A stretch of DNA of 37,262 bases from Intestinibacter sp964449895 (GTDB taxonomy: Bacteria > Bacillota > Clostridia > Peptostreptococcales > Peptostreptococcaceae), in assembly GCA_964449895.1 (NCBI GenBank), contig CAYVBY010000019.1, positions 1 through 37,262 on the forward strand, in the 5' to 3' direction. A program made the position numbers and the translations under genes. This document shows, in pieces, positions 16,015-24,181 of this stretch (position 1 is the first letter of the stretch; every line of letters begins with the position of its first letter). Below the pieces are notes generated by a model, which worked only from the letters and a program-made list of their open reading frames with translations, was not told the DNA's origin and made no database searches.

Positions 16015-17910
16015 ATGATAACATTTGATGCAGGAAATTACGATATAATTGTCGTTGGTGCAGGTCATGCAGGATGTGAAGCAGCTCTAGCTTCAGCTAG
16101 AATGGGTTGTAAAACATTAATGGTGACATTGACACTTGATTCTATAGGAATGCTACCATGTAATCCTTCAATAGGGGGAACAGGTAAAGGACAATTAGTT
16201 AGAGAGATAGATGCTTTAGGCGGAGAAATGGGTATTAACATAGATAAAACTTTTATTCAAAGTAGAATGTTAAATACAGCAAAAGGACCAGCAGTACATT
16301 CTTTAAGAGCACAAGCAGATAAATTTAAATATCACACAGAAATGAAAAAAACATTAGAAAACGAACCAAATCTTGAGATAGTTATGGATGAGGTTGTTGA
16401 TTTAATTAGTGAAGAACAAGTAATAAAAGGTGTTGTAACTAGATTAGGATGTAAATATCATTCTAAAGCTGTTATATTAGCAACAGGTGTTTACTTAAAT
16501 TCATTAATTTATGTAGGAGAAGTAACTCTAAAAGAAGGACCAAATGGATTAGGATATGCAGCTAGTCTTACTGACAGATTAGTTGAACTAGGATTAGATA
16601 TGAGAAGATTTAAAACTGGAACACCTGCTAGAATCCATAGAGATAGTATAGATTTCTCTGAAATGGTTCTTCAAGAGGGAGATGAAAGAATAACTCCTTT
16701 TTCATTTATGAGTGGTGAATTGGAAATAGATCAAGTTCCTTGTTATTTAGCTAGAACTAATTTAGAAACTCATAAAGTTATAATGGATAATATAAACAGA
16801 TCAGCTATGTATAGTGGAAGAATAAATAGTACAGGTCCTAGATACTGTCCATCAATAGAAGATAAGGTTGTAAGATTTAACGACAAAGAATCTCATCAAA
16901 CTTTTATCGAACCAGAAGGACTAGATACAAAGGAAATGTACATTCAAGGTATATCTACAAGTTTACCTTATGAAGTTCAACTTCAAATGTATAGAAGTAT
17001 GAAAGGTCTTGAAAACTGTAAAATAATGAGACCTGCCTATGCAATTGAGTACGATTGTCTAAATCCTACACAATTAAAAGCTTCTCTTGAAATAAAAGGA
17101 ACAGAAAATTTATTTAGTGCAGGACAATTCAATGGTACATCAGGTTATGAAGAAGCTGCAGCGCAAGGGCTTATAGCTGGTGTAAATGCAGTAAGAAAAA
17201 TACAAGGAAAAGAACCTTTTATATTAGATAGATCAGAAGCTTATATAGGAGTTTTAATTGACGATTTAATAACTAAGGGAACTAATGAGCCTTATAGAAT
17301 GATGACATCAAGAGCAGAATATAGACTATACTTAAGACAAGATAATGCTGATATGAGACTTACAGAAAAAGGCTACGAAATAGGTCTTGCAAGTCAAGAA
17401 AGATATGATAGATTCCTAGCTAAAAAAGCTTTAGTAGAAGCTGAATTAGAAAGATTAAAAACTGAAAGAGTTACACCAAAGGAAGTAAATCCATATTTAG
17501 TTGAAAAAGGTGCATCTGAAATAAAAGTAGGTTTATCTTTATATGAATTCTTAAAAAGACCAGAGGTTACTTATGAATTATTAGAACAAATTGGAAAAGG
17601 AACTTCAGAAGATATACCTTATGAAGTAAAAGAACAATGCGTTATAATGTCTAAGTATGAAGGTTATATAGATAAGCAATTAAAACAAATAGATCAATTT
17701 AAAAAATTAGAAAATAAAAAGCTATCAGAGGATATAGATTATTCTACAATAGAAGGTCTTAGAATAGAAGCTAGACAAAAACTTAATAATATAAAACCAT
17801 TATCAATAGGTCAAGCATCTAGAATATCTGGAGTTTCACCTGCTGATATATCTGTATTACTTATATACCTTGAACAAATGAGAAGAGTAAGAGGTGGAAA
17901 TAATGAGTAA
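16015..17910 (+). CDS. mnmG: tRNA uridine modification FAD enzyme MnmG
   Basis: This 631-aa FAD protein is the partner of MnmE in cmnm5U34 synthesis. The N-terminal dinucleotide fold is IVVGAGHAGCEAALASAR. Family motifs PCNPSIGGTGKGQLVREIDALGG and GPRYCPSIEDK are intact. The C-terminal helical domain (about 550-631) that contacts MnmE is present and ends SVLLIYLEQMRR. AAAGGAG precedes ATG 16015. The stop overlaps the start of rsmG (ATGAGTAA). Confidence 0.98.
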   Translation: MITFDAGNYDIIVVGAGHAGCEAALASARMGCKTLMVTLTLDSIGMLPCNPSIGGTGKGQLVREIDALGGEMGINIDKTFIQSRMLNTAKGPAVHSLRAQADKFKYHTEMKKTLENEPNLEIVMDEVVDLISEEQVIKGVVTRLGCKYHSKAVILATGVYLNSLIYVGEVTLKEGPNGLGYAASLTDRLVELGLDMRRFKTGTPARIHRDSIDFSEMVLQEGDERITPFSFMSGELEIDQVPCYLARTNLETHKVIMDNINRSAMYSGRINSTGPRYCPSIEDKVVRFNDKESHQTFIEPEGLDTKEMYIQGISTSLPYEVQLQMYRSMKGLENCKIMRPAYAIEYDCLNPTQLKASLEIKGTENLFSAGQFNGTSGYEEAAAQGLIAGVNAVRKIQGKEPFILDRSEAYIGVLIDDLITKGTNEPYRMMTSRAEYRLYLRQDNADMRLTEKGYEIGLASQERYDRFLAKKALVEAELERLKTERVTPKEVNPYLVEKGASEIKVGLSLYEFLKRPEVTYELLEQIGKGTSEDIPYEVKEQCVIMSKYEGYIDKQLKQIDQFKKLENKKLSEDIDYSTIEGLRIEARQKLNNIKPLSIGQASRISGVSPADISVLLIYLEQMRRVRGGNNE

Positions 17911-18622
17911 TTTAGATATTTTAAAACAAGGAATACAAGATTTTGGTTTAGAAGCAAATGAAACAGTATTAAATAATTTTCAAAAGTACAGAGAATTATT
18001 AGTTCAATGGAATCAAAAGATGAATTTAACTGGAATAGAAGATGAAAAAGAAGTGTTTATAAAACACTTCTTAGATTCTATATCTACTGTTACAAATGGA
18101 TATGTACAAAATGAAATGTCTTTAATAGATGTTGGAACTGGAGCCGGTTTTCCAGGATTACCTCTAAAAATATGTTTACCAGAATTAAAAGTAACATTAT
18201 TAGATTCTTTAAATAAGAGAATTAATTTTCTTCAAGAAGTAGCAAAAGAAATACAAATTGATGATATAGAGTTTATTCATGGTAGAGCTGAAGATTTTGG
18301 AAAAAAAGAAGAATACAGAGAACAATTTGATATTGCTACAGCAAGAGCTGTTGCAGGATTACCAGTGCTTATGGAATTTTGTGTTCCATTTATAAAAGTA
18401 GGGGGATATTTTGTGTGCTTAAAAGGTCCAAATGCAAATTTAGAATTAGAAGAATCTAAAGCAGCTATGGAGGTATTAGGTGTTGAATATATTGAAAAAA
18501 TAGATATAAAATTGCCAGAAATAGATTTACATCATAATATATTAGTATTCAAAAAAATTAGAAATACTCCAAGTAAATATCCTAGAAAAGCAGGAAAAGT
18601 ATCAAAAAATCCTATTAAATAA
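17903..18622 (+). CDS. rsmG: 16S rRNA (guanine527-N7)-methyltransferase
   Basis: This 239-aa protein is the RsmG (GidB) class I methyltransferase, which methylates G527 of 16S rRNA using S-adenosylmethionine. The cofactor loop is DVGTGAGFPGLPLK (about 73-86), and further motifs are LDSLNKRINFL and ATARAVAGLP. I chose ATG 17903, which overlaps the mnmG stop as ATGAGTAA with AGAGGTGG upstream. An earlier GTG at 17894 would put that site inside the gene. Losing this gene is known to give low-level streptomycin resistance in other bacteria. Confidence 0.95.
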   Translation: MSNLDILKQGIQDFGLEANETVLNNFQKYRELLVQWNQKMNLTGIEDEKEVFIKHFLDSISTVTNGYVQNEMSLIDVGTGAGFPGLPLKICLPELKVTLLDSLNKRINFLQEVAKEIQIDDIEFIHGRAEDFGKKEEYREQFDIATARAVAGLPVLMEFCVPFIKVGGYFVCLKGPNANLELEESKAAMEVLGVEYIEKIDIKLPEIDLHHNILVFKKIRNTPSKYPRKAGKVSKNPIK

Positions 18623-18656
18623 GATATAATCGTTAAAATATAGAGGATTATATCTT
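18621..18656 (+). repeat. 11-bp inverted repeat after rsmG
   Basis: AAGATATAATC (18621-18631) pairs with GATTATATCTT (18646-18656) around a 14-nt loop, beginning in the rsmG stop codon. No T-run follows, so it is at best a weak terminator or an mRNA-end stabiliser. Confidence 0.45.
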
Positions 18657-18773
18657 AAAATGAAGAATAATATTCATTAAGAGCGAGTTGGCGGATTAGA
18701 GATAAACTATTTAAAATGATTAAATAAAAAAGTTTATATATAAAAAATAGTTATGGAATAAGAGAGGGATGTT

Positions 18774-19559
18774 ATGGAAGAGAAAATAGTTATGGAGATA
18801 CCAGTTGATGATATAGTTCCAAATCCATATCAACCGAGGAAATTATTTTCTGAAAAATCATTGGAAGAATTAAAAAATTCGATTGAAAGTTATGGAGTAT
18901 TACAACCTATCACCGTTAGAAAAAAAGATGATAAATTTGAATTAGTTGCGGGAGAAAGAAGACTTAGAGCTGCTAAATTAGCTAATTTACAGACTATACC
19001 TGCCATATTATATGATATGTCAGATGAGACATCTGCAGTATTAGCACTTCTTGAAAATTTACAAAGAGAAGATTTAAATTTTATTGAAGAAGCTTTAGGA
19101 TATGAAAATTTAATAAAAGAACATAGCTTTACTCAACAACAATTAGCTGAAAAATTGGGGAAAAATCAATCTACAATAGCTAATAAGCTTAGAATATTGA
19201 AATTACCAGAATCTATAAAGGCTTTATTAATCGAAAATGGTCTTACAGAAAGACATGCAAGAGCATTATTAAAATTACCCAATGAAGAATTAATGGAAGA
19301 TGTTATATCTAAAATTGTAAAAAATGAGCTAACAGTTAAAAAGACTGAAAAACTTATAAAAGATATTTTAGAAAGTATAGAAATAGAAAAAGATCCAGGC
19401 AAAAAACAAAATATAAAATGTTCTATGAGTATAAGAATATATCTTAATACATTGAAGCAGGCTTACGATGCAATAATAAATACAGGCATTGAAGCAAAAT
19501 ATAATGAAATAGATAAAGGCGATTACATGGAAGTTGTTGTAAAGATCCCTAAAAAATAA
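18774..19559 (+). CDS. noc: ParB-family protein, Noc-like
   Basis: This 261-aa ParB/Noc protein has the N-terminal CTP-binding domain with GERRLRAAK (about 62-70) and LLENLQREDLN (about 94-104), a helix-turn-helix (about 120-145, QQLAEKLGKNQSTIANKLR), and a C-terminal dimerisation segment. Noc proteins bind chromosomal sites and keep the division septum off the nucleoid. The start NPYQPRKLFSEKSLEEL is typical of Noc and Spo0J alike. Position directly after rsmG is where Bacillus keeps noc, which is my reason for this name. A terminator separates it from the second ParB gene. Confidence 0.8.
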   Translation: MEEKIVMEIPVDDIVPNPYQPRKLFSEKSLEELKNSIESYGVLQPITVRKKDDKFELVAGERRLRAAKLANLQTIPAILYDMSDETSAVLALLENLQREDLNFIEEALGYENLIKEHSFTQQQLAEKLGKNQSTIANKLRILKLPESIKALLIENGLTERHARALLKLPNEELMEDVISKIVKNELTVKKTEKLIKDILESIEIEKDPGKKQNIKCSMSIRIYLNTLKQAYDAIINTGIEAKYNEIDKGDYMEVVVKIPKK

Positions 19560-19586
19560 AATTACTGCATAGCAGTAATTTTTTTT
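19560..19586 (+). terminator. Terminator after noc-like gene
   Basis: AATTACTGC (19560-19568) pairs with GCAGTAATT (19572-19580) across a 3-nt loop, followed by eight T residues. It starts directly at the stop codon and should reduce read-through into the downstream parB gene. Confidence 0.8.
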
Positions 19587-19614
19587 ATCGTTATAAATAT
19601 AAAGGAGAAAAATA

Positions 19615-20448
19615 ATGATTGATGATAAAACAAAACTAAATGAATATAAAACTTTAAAAGATGAAAAAGAAGAAGTTGTAAATATAAAAATAGATGATAT
19701 ATATCCAAATGAAAATCAGCCTAGAAAGAACTTTGATGAAGAGAAAATAATATCACTTTGTGATTCAATAAAAAAATATGATGTACTTCAGCCTATAGTT
19801 TTAAAACCAGATAATAATGGAAAGTATATGATTGTAGCAGGAGAAAGAAGATATAGGGCAAGTGTTATGGCTAAGAAAGAAAAAATACCTGCTATTATAA
19901 AAGATATACCAGTTAAAGAAGTTGCAGAAATAGCTCTTCTTGAAAATCTTCAAAGAGAAAATTTAAATATTATTGAAGAAGCTAGGGCATATAAAAATTT
20001 AATGCAAGTATATAATTCTACACAGGAAGAAATAGCATCTTTAGCAGGAAAAAGTAGACCTTATATATCTAATACGATTAGATTACTTAATTTATCTAAA
20101 GAGGTAGTTGAATATATTGAACTTGATAAAATTTCACCAGGTCATGGTAAGGCGTTACTAAGGATTAATGACGAAAAGAAACAAATTGAACTAGCTCAAA
20201 AAATAATAAATGAAAATTTATCTGTAAGAAAAACGGAAGAAATAATAAAAAGTATATTAGAAGAAAAAGTAACTAAAAAGAAAAAAAAGGAAAAAGATAT
20301 TTTTATAAAAGATGTAGAAGAAAGACTTACAAATTGTTTAGGTACAAAAGTGAATATATCTTGTGGAAAGAAAAAAGGTAAAATTGAAATAGAATATTAT
20401 ACAGATGATGATCTTAATTATATAATAGAAAAACTTTTAGAAGAATAA
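19615..20448 (+). CDS. spo0J: ParB/Spo0J chromosome-partitioning protein
   Basis: This 277-aa ParB family CTPase clamp loads at parS and spreads on DNA, recruiting SMC. Visible are NENQPRKNFDEEKI, the CTP-binding GERRYRASV (about 79-87), ALLENLQRENLN (about 104-115), a helix-turn-helix (TQEEIASLAGKSRPYISNTIR, shown by its blocks TQEEIA and KSRPYIS) and a lysine-rich linker (KVTKKKKKEKD) before the C-terminal dimer domain. AAAGGAG precedes ATG 19615. The partner ATPase gene parA/soj, expected just upstream, is missing: only 55 nt separate it from the noc-like gene. Confidence 0.88.
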   Translation: MIDDKTKLNEYKTLKDEKEEVVNIKIDDIYPNENQPRKNFDEEKIISLCDSIKKYDVLQPIVLKPDNNGKYMIVAGERRYRASVMAKKEKIPAIIKDIPVKEVAEIALLENLQRENLNIIEEARAYKNLMQVYNSTQEEIASLAGKSRPYISNTIRLLNLSKEVVEYIELDKISPGHGKALLRINDEKKQIELAQKIINENLSVRKTEEIIKSILEEKVTKKKKKEKDIFIKDVEERLTNCLGTKVNISCGKKKGKIEIEYYTDDDLNYIIEKLLEE

Positions 20449-20792
20449 TATTTATCTTAGTTGAATTTTAAAAGGTAGAATTATGTCAATATATGTTGTA
20501 TAAATAAAAAGGTAACAAATTTATATAAATATTTATTGATTTGAATGCTAGTAAAGGCTACTTTAACTGAGTTATAGTTATAAAATGTATGTGATAAGAT
20601 TAATTTTAGGGAAAATATAAATGAATTTATTAAGTTTTTTAGTTAAAATATAATTAATCATAAATTTTAATTAAAAAAAATAGGCTTTTTAGGAAAAAAT
20701 GTAAACTATAATAGTGTAATTAATATAAGTATAAGTTATAATTATATTATAATAATTAGTAATAATAAATAGTGTTAAAGTGGGTGATATAT
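20449..20792 (+). other. AT-rich gap before the TPR regulator gene
   Basis: These 344 bp hold no gene I can support. A TATAAT at 20707-20712 could be the -10 of the downstream gene, about 80 nt before its start, but the -35 position (GCTTTT) is poor. A short AGTA/TACT inverted repeat lies near 20550. No terminator with a T-run is visible after spo0J. Confidence 0.4.
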
Positions 20793-22085
20793 ATGAATAT
20801 ATTAAGTTTGGGGGAAAAAATAAAAAAACTTAGAAAAGAAAAAAATATGACTTTAAAAGAATTAGCAGGAGATAGAATAACAGCTGCACAAATAAGTCAT
20901 ATAGAGAGAGACAAATCACATACAAGTTATGAACTTCTAGAGTATTTAGCTGAAAAGTTAGAAGTTAGCATAGATTACCTTTTAGAAACAAAAGAAATGC
21001 AATCTAAAAAGATTACAGATAATTTATTATTGAAAAGTGAAATATATATAAAACAAAATGCATTAGATGAAGCGGAGAAAGAGATTAATAATATAATAAG
21101 TATATGCGAGGAATTTGAACTTTCAGAAAATTATGGAAAATGTAATTATTTATTAGGAAATATATATCTAAGAAGACAAAACAGCAGAATAGCTAATTTT
21201 TATTTCAAAAAAGCATTGTTTTATTTTATAAAAAATGAAGATAAAAAGAGAATATTTGACTGTTATATGAATATGGGTAATATTTATCTTGAAGAAAATT
21301 TTTATGAAGTTGCATTGACAAACTACTATTTTGCAAAAGAAATATTAGATGAAATAAAATTAGATAATCCAGATACACATAAGGAATTATATGGTAAAAT
21401 TTCTAAATGCTATATGAAAATAGGTGATGTAAAGGAAGCCTTAAAATTTATAGAAAAAATAGGAAATATAGATAATGAGTATTCTCCAGAGCAAGAAGTA
21501 GAAATGTTAGTATTAAAAGCGAAACAACTATTGGCAGAAAATAAATATGTAGAATCAAAAGAATACTTTGCAAAAGCTTTAAAAATAATAGAAAGAGAAG
21601 AAAATAAAGATAAATTAGCAAAAGTTTATTTAACAGTTGGGAATATATATGGAGAAATAGGAGATAATGAAAAGCTATTAGAGTATTCTGAAAAGGTTTA
21701 TGATATTAAGAAAAATGATGATGATGAATATATGATTGAAAGTTTATTTAATATTATAAAATCTTACATCGAAAAGAATGAATTTGAATTGGCTAAAAGA
21801 TATTCAAAACTAGCTTTAGCTAATTCAATAAAAACAAAGAATAAATATAATGAGTTTAAAGCGTTAAAATACTATTGTGATATATATAAATATAGAGGAG
21901 AGACAGATATAGCGATAGAATACCTTATAAAATGCATAGACATAGTATCTAAAATAAATAAAAATAAAGAATTAGGAGCGTTATATATAGAATTAGGAGA
22001 GTTATACTCAGGTATATCAAAAGAAAAAGAATTAGAATGTTACAAAAAAGGTGTATCTATGTTTAAAAAATTGGAAACAATGTAA
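20793..22085 (+). CDS. Helix-turn-helix regulator with TPR repeats
   Basis: This 430-aa protein has an N-terminal XRE/Cro-type helix-turn-helix (about 3-60, LGEKIKKLRKEKNMTLKELA and AAQISHIERDKSHTS). The rest is a long array of helical tetratricopeptide repeats (examples KCNYLLGNIYLRRQNSRIAN, FDCYMNMGNIYLEENFYEVA, AKVYLTVGNIYGEIGDNEKL). The layout is that of RRNPP-type regulators (Rgg/PlcR/AimR), which bind small peptides, but I see no peptide precursor gene next to it, so the ligand is unknown. I chose ATG 20793, preceded by GGGTGA, over a GTG 21 nt earlier. A terminator follows, so it stands alone. Confidence 0.78.
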   Translation: MNILSLGEKIKKLRKEKNMTLKELAGDRITAAQISHIERDKSHTSYELLEYLAEKLEVSIDYLLETKEMQSKKITDNLLLKSEIYIKQNALDEAEKEINNIISICEEFELSENYGKCNYLLGNIYLRRQNSRIANFYFKKALFYFIKNEDKKRIFDCYMNMGNIYLEENFYEVALTNYYFAKEILDEIKLDNPDTHKELYGKISKCYMKIGDVKEALKFIEKIGNIDNEYSPEQEVEMLVLKAKQLLAENKYVESKEYFAKALKIIEREENKDKLAKVYLTVGNIYGEIGDNEKLLEYSEKVYDIKKNDDDEYMIESLFNIIKSYIEKNEFELAKRYSKLALANSIKTKNKYNEFKALKYYCDIYKYRGETDIAIEYLIKCIDIVSKINKNKELGALYIELGELYSGISKEKELECYKKGVSMFKKLETM

Positions 22086-22102
22086 TAGAAGGCTATATTT
22101 AT

Positions 22103-22131
22103 AACTAGACTCTAGTAGGGTCTAGTTTTTA
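22103..22131 (+). terminator. Terminator of the TPR regulator gene
   Basis: AACTAGAC (22103-22110) pairs with GTCTAGTT (22120-22127) across a 9-nt loop, followed by T residues. Confidence 0.75.
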
Positions 22132-22211
22132 TTTTCTAAAGTATTAAATTTTAATGGTTAAAGTGAAAAATTGTATGATAATATGTATATGAAATTAATT
22201 GAGAAAGGAGT

Positions 22212-22247
22212 ATGTCAAAATTAATTTTAAAGAATTTTGACAGCTAA
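22212..22247 (+). CDS. Possible 11-codon leader peptide
   Basis: ATG 22212 opens an 11-residue frame (MSKLILKNFDS) ending in TAA at 22245-22247, 7 nt before the ATG of the DUF3343 gene. The best ribosome binding site in the region, AAAGGAG (22204-22210), is just upstream of it, although the 1-nt gap is shorter than normal. The main gene itself lacks a ribosome binding site. It may couple translation to the next gene, or be chance. Confidence 0.35.
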   Translation: MSKLILKNFDS

Positions 22248-22254
22248 AATAATT

Positions 22255-22518
22255 ATGAATGAAATGTATATAATATCATTTAATTCAACACATCAAGCAA
22301 TAAAATGCGATAAAGTGTTCGGACAAAATAACATGAAATATGCAATTTTACCAACACCAAGAGAAATAACAAAAAGTTGTGGAATGTCTATAAAATTTTT
22401 AATAGAGGATATAAGTACTATAAAAGGCACTCTTGAAGAAAATCAAATCGAATATAAAGGGATTTTTAAAATTATTAAGAGAGAAGATGGAAGTAAACAA
22501 GTTGAAGAAATAAAATAA
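22255..22518 (+). CDS. DUF3343 (putative Se/S carrier-like) protein
   Basis: This 87-aa protein matches the DUF3343 family, also called putative Se/S carrier-like. It begins with a beta strand and YIISFNSTHQAIKCDKVF, followed by YAILPTPREITKSCGMSIKF. The conserved Cys-Gly (SCGMS) and the PTPREI segment fit the family pattern, in which the cysteine is proposed to carry selenium or sulfur. The start is uncertain: ATG 22255 (used here) has no ribosome binding site, and TTG 22237 and ATG 22264 are alternatives. The strong AAAGGAG lies 45 nt upstream, before a small leader frame. It is followed by the DUF951 gene after 17 nt. Confidence 0.75.
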   Translation: MNEMYIISFNSTHQAIKCDKVFGQNNMKYAILPTPREITKSCGMSIKFLIEDISTIKGTLEENQIEYKGIFKIIKREDGSKQVEEIK

Positions 22519-22535
22519 TAAAGGAGGAAGTCGAT

Positions 22536-22733
22536 TTGCCATTAAGTCTTAATGTAGGAGATACAGTTGAATTAAAAAAACAGCATGCTTGTGGATGTAA
22601 AGAATTTGAAATAATAAGAGTAGGTATGGATATTAAAATTAAATGTAAAAAATGTGGAAGACTTATAATGCTAGATAGACCTACTTTAGAAAAAAGAACA
22701 AAAAAAGTAATACATAAAGTTGAAGAAAACTAA
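22536..22733 (+). CDS. DUF951 small zinc-ribbon-like protein
   Basis: This 65-aa protein of the DUF951 (YyzM) family has four cysteines in the arrangement CGC...CKKCG (HACGCKEFEIIRVGMDIKIK, CKKCGRLIML), suggestive of a metal site. The N-terminus LNVGDTVELKKQHACG is the family pattern. Start TTG 22536 with AAAGGAGGAAG upstream. Such genes often sit close to rpsF. The role is unknown. Confidence 0.85.
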   Translation: MPLSLNVGDTVELKKQHACGCKEFEIIRVGMDIKIKCKKCGRLIMLDRPTLEKRTKKVIHKVEEN

Positions 22734-22769
22734 TATTAACAAAAATATATTAAGAAATAAAAATAAATC

Positions 22770-22798
22770 TTGATATATTTATTCAATAATGATAAAAT
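22770..22798 (+). promoter_or_regulatory. Promoter of rpsF-ssb-rpsR
   Basis: TTGATA (22770-22775), a 17-nt spacer and TAAAAT (22793-22798) form a good sigma-A promoter. The predicted start near 22805 gives a leader of about 70 nt that contains two small hairpins. Confidence 0.75.
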
Positions 22799-22807
22799 AA
22801 TCAAGTA

Positions 22808-22860
22808 TGAGATTTAAGTCTCATTTCTCTGCTCTAAAAAGTAGAGCCGTTAAGTCCAAA
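22808..22860 (+). promoter_or_regulatory. Candidate S6:S18-binding leader of rpsF
   Basis: The leader folds as TGAGA/TCTCA (22808-22823), then a stem CTCTGCT/AGTAGAG (22827-22833, 22840-22846, one G-U) followed directly by CCG (22847-22849). Many bacteria autoregulate rpsF-rpsR through a leader element with a conserved CCG that mimics the S6:S18 site on 16S rRNA. Position and the CCG fit. The fold has not been compared with the family model. Confidence 0.45.
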
Positions 22861-22875
22861 GGGAGGTGAAAAGAA

Positions 22876-23154
22876 ATGAAAAATTATGAATTAGTTTATG
22901 TTGTAAGACCAAATTCTGATGATGAAACAAAAGAAAGTGTTTTAAACAAAATAAAAGATGTTATTTCTGCAAATGGTGAAGTAGAAAAAGTTGATACATG
23001 GGGAAATAGAAAATTAGCTTACCAAATAGCTAAATTTACTGAAGGTTTCTATGTATTAGTTAACTTTAAGGCTGGCGTTGAAATTCCAAAAGAATTAGAC
23101 AGAAACTTAAAGATAAACGAAAACGTAATAAGACATATGATAGTTGTTGCATAA
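22876..23154 (+). CDS. rpsF: 30S ribosomal protein S6
   Basis: This 92-aa protein shows the S6 pattern MKNYELVYVVRPNSDDET, WGNRKLAYQIAKFTEGFYVL and NENVIRHMIV. S6 binds the central domain of 16S rRNA as a heterodimer with S18. A strong GGGAGGTGA lies before ATG 22876. It is the first gene of the conserved rpsF-ssb-rpsR operon. Its leader may bind the S6:S18 dimer. Confidence 0.97.
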   Translation: MKNYELVYVVRPNSDDETKESVLNKIKDVISANGEVEKVDTWGNRKLAYQIAKFTEGFYVLVNFKAGVEIPKELDRNLKINENVIRHMIVVA

Positions 23155-23190
23155 TAAATGCAATGATTATTTAGCAAGGAGGCTACACTT

Positions 23191-23643
23191 ATGAACAATG
23201 TAGTTCTAGTTGGAAGATTGACAAAAGATCCAGAACTAAGATATATACCTGGTACTGGAACGCCTGTTGCTACGTTTACTCTTGCTATTGATAGAGATTA
23301 TACTAAAAAAGACGGAACTAAAGATACAGATTTTATACCTGTAGAAGTTATGGGTAAATCTGCTGAATTTTGTGCTAATTACATTACAAAAGGTAGATTA
23401 GTTGCAGTACAAGGAAGTCTTAGAGTTGATAGATATCAAACACAAACAGGAGAAAATAGAACTTTCACTAAAGTAAGTACAAGAGCTGTACAAGCTTTAG
23501 ATAGCAAAGGAAGATCTGATAATTCATATGTTGAAAGTCATCAAGGTGGTGCGCAACCAAGTTTCGAGCCAAGCTTTGAACCTAGCCAAGGATTAGATCC
23601 TAATGGTTTCCAGGCAATAGATGATGACGATATACCATTTTAA
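23191..23643 (+). CDS. ssb: Single-stranded DNA-binding protein
   Basis: This 150-aa protein has an N-terminal OB fold (about 1-108: NNVVLVGRLTKDPELRY, FTLAIDRDYTKKDG, KGRLVAVQGSLRVDRYQT), a Gly/Gln/Pro-rich linker and the acidic tail DDDDIPF that recruits partner proteins. It forms tetramers that coat ssDNA at forks. It lies between rpsF and rpsR in the usual order. AAGGAGG precedes ATG 23191. Confidence 0.97.
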   Translation: MNNVVLVGRLTKDPELRYIPGTGTPVATFTLAIDRDYTKKDGTKDTDFIPVEVMGKSAEFCANYITKGRLVAVQGSLRVDRYQTQTGENRTFTKVSTRAVQALDSKGRSDNSYVESHQGGAQPSFEPSFEPSQGLDPNGFQAIDDDDIPF

Positions 23644-23661
23644 AGAAAAGGAGGAATAACA

Positions 23662-23889
23662 ATGATAAATAAAAAAAGACGTAAAAAAAGAAGAGTTTGC
23701 CAATTTTGTGCATCTAAAGACGCTAAAATAGATTACAAAAACACTCAAAGATTACAAAAATATGTAACTGAAAGAGGTAAAATATTACCAAGAAGAATTT
23801 CAGGAACTTGTGCAAAACATCAAAGAGAATTAACAGTGGCAATAAAAAGAGCTAGAAACTTAGCACTTTTACCATACACTTTAGACTAA
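23662..23889 (+). CDS. rpsR: 30S ribosomal protein S18
   Basis: This 75-aa basic protein shows the S18 pattern KRRVCQFCASKDAKIDYK, LPRRISGTCAKHQRELTVAI and KRARNLALLPY. The CxxC and later Cys-His suggest the zinc-binding version of S18, which usually implies a second, zinc-free form may exist elsewhere in some species. GGAGG precedes ATG 23662. It closes the operon and is followed by a strong terminator. Confidence 0.97.
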   Translation: MINKKRRKKRRVCQFCASKDAKIDYKNTQRLQKYVTERGKILPRRISGTCAKHQRELTVAIKRARNLALLPYTLD

Positions 23890-23896
23890 TAAAAAT

Positions 23897-23931
23897 AAGC
23901 CTTCCGTTGAAACATCAAGGAAGGCTTTTTT
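23897..23931 (+). terminator. Terminator of rpsF-ssb-rpsR
   Basis: AAGCCTTCC (23897-23905) pairs perfectly with GGAAGGCTT (23919-23927), followed by T residues. Confidence 0.9.
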
Positions 23932-23988
23932 AATTCCATATAAAAATAATAACCGATGAAGTTGTTTTTTTTAATATATAACAATGTG

Positions 23989-23997
23989 TGTTATAAT
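23989..23997 (+). promoter_or_regulatory. Possible extended -10 promoter of the gdpP operon
   Basis: TGTTATAAT is a TGN-extended -10 (TATAAT 23992-23997). The -35 position (TTTTAA) is weak. It would give a leader of about 180 nt, AT-rich, with no recognisable riboswitch. Confidence 0.4.
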
Positions 23998-24181
23998 ATG
24001 TTTATATATTTGTAGATGAGCCAAACTTTATATTCACATTTTTTTATAAAATTAATAAATTATAAAAATAAGTTGTAAATAATAGAATGTAAATCGAGTC
24101 TATTTATTGAATTAATAAATATTAAATAAAAAGCTTATTAATTTATTATGAAAGCAAATAATAAAATGAGGAGGTAAAGTT

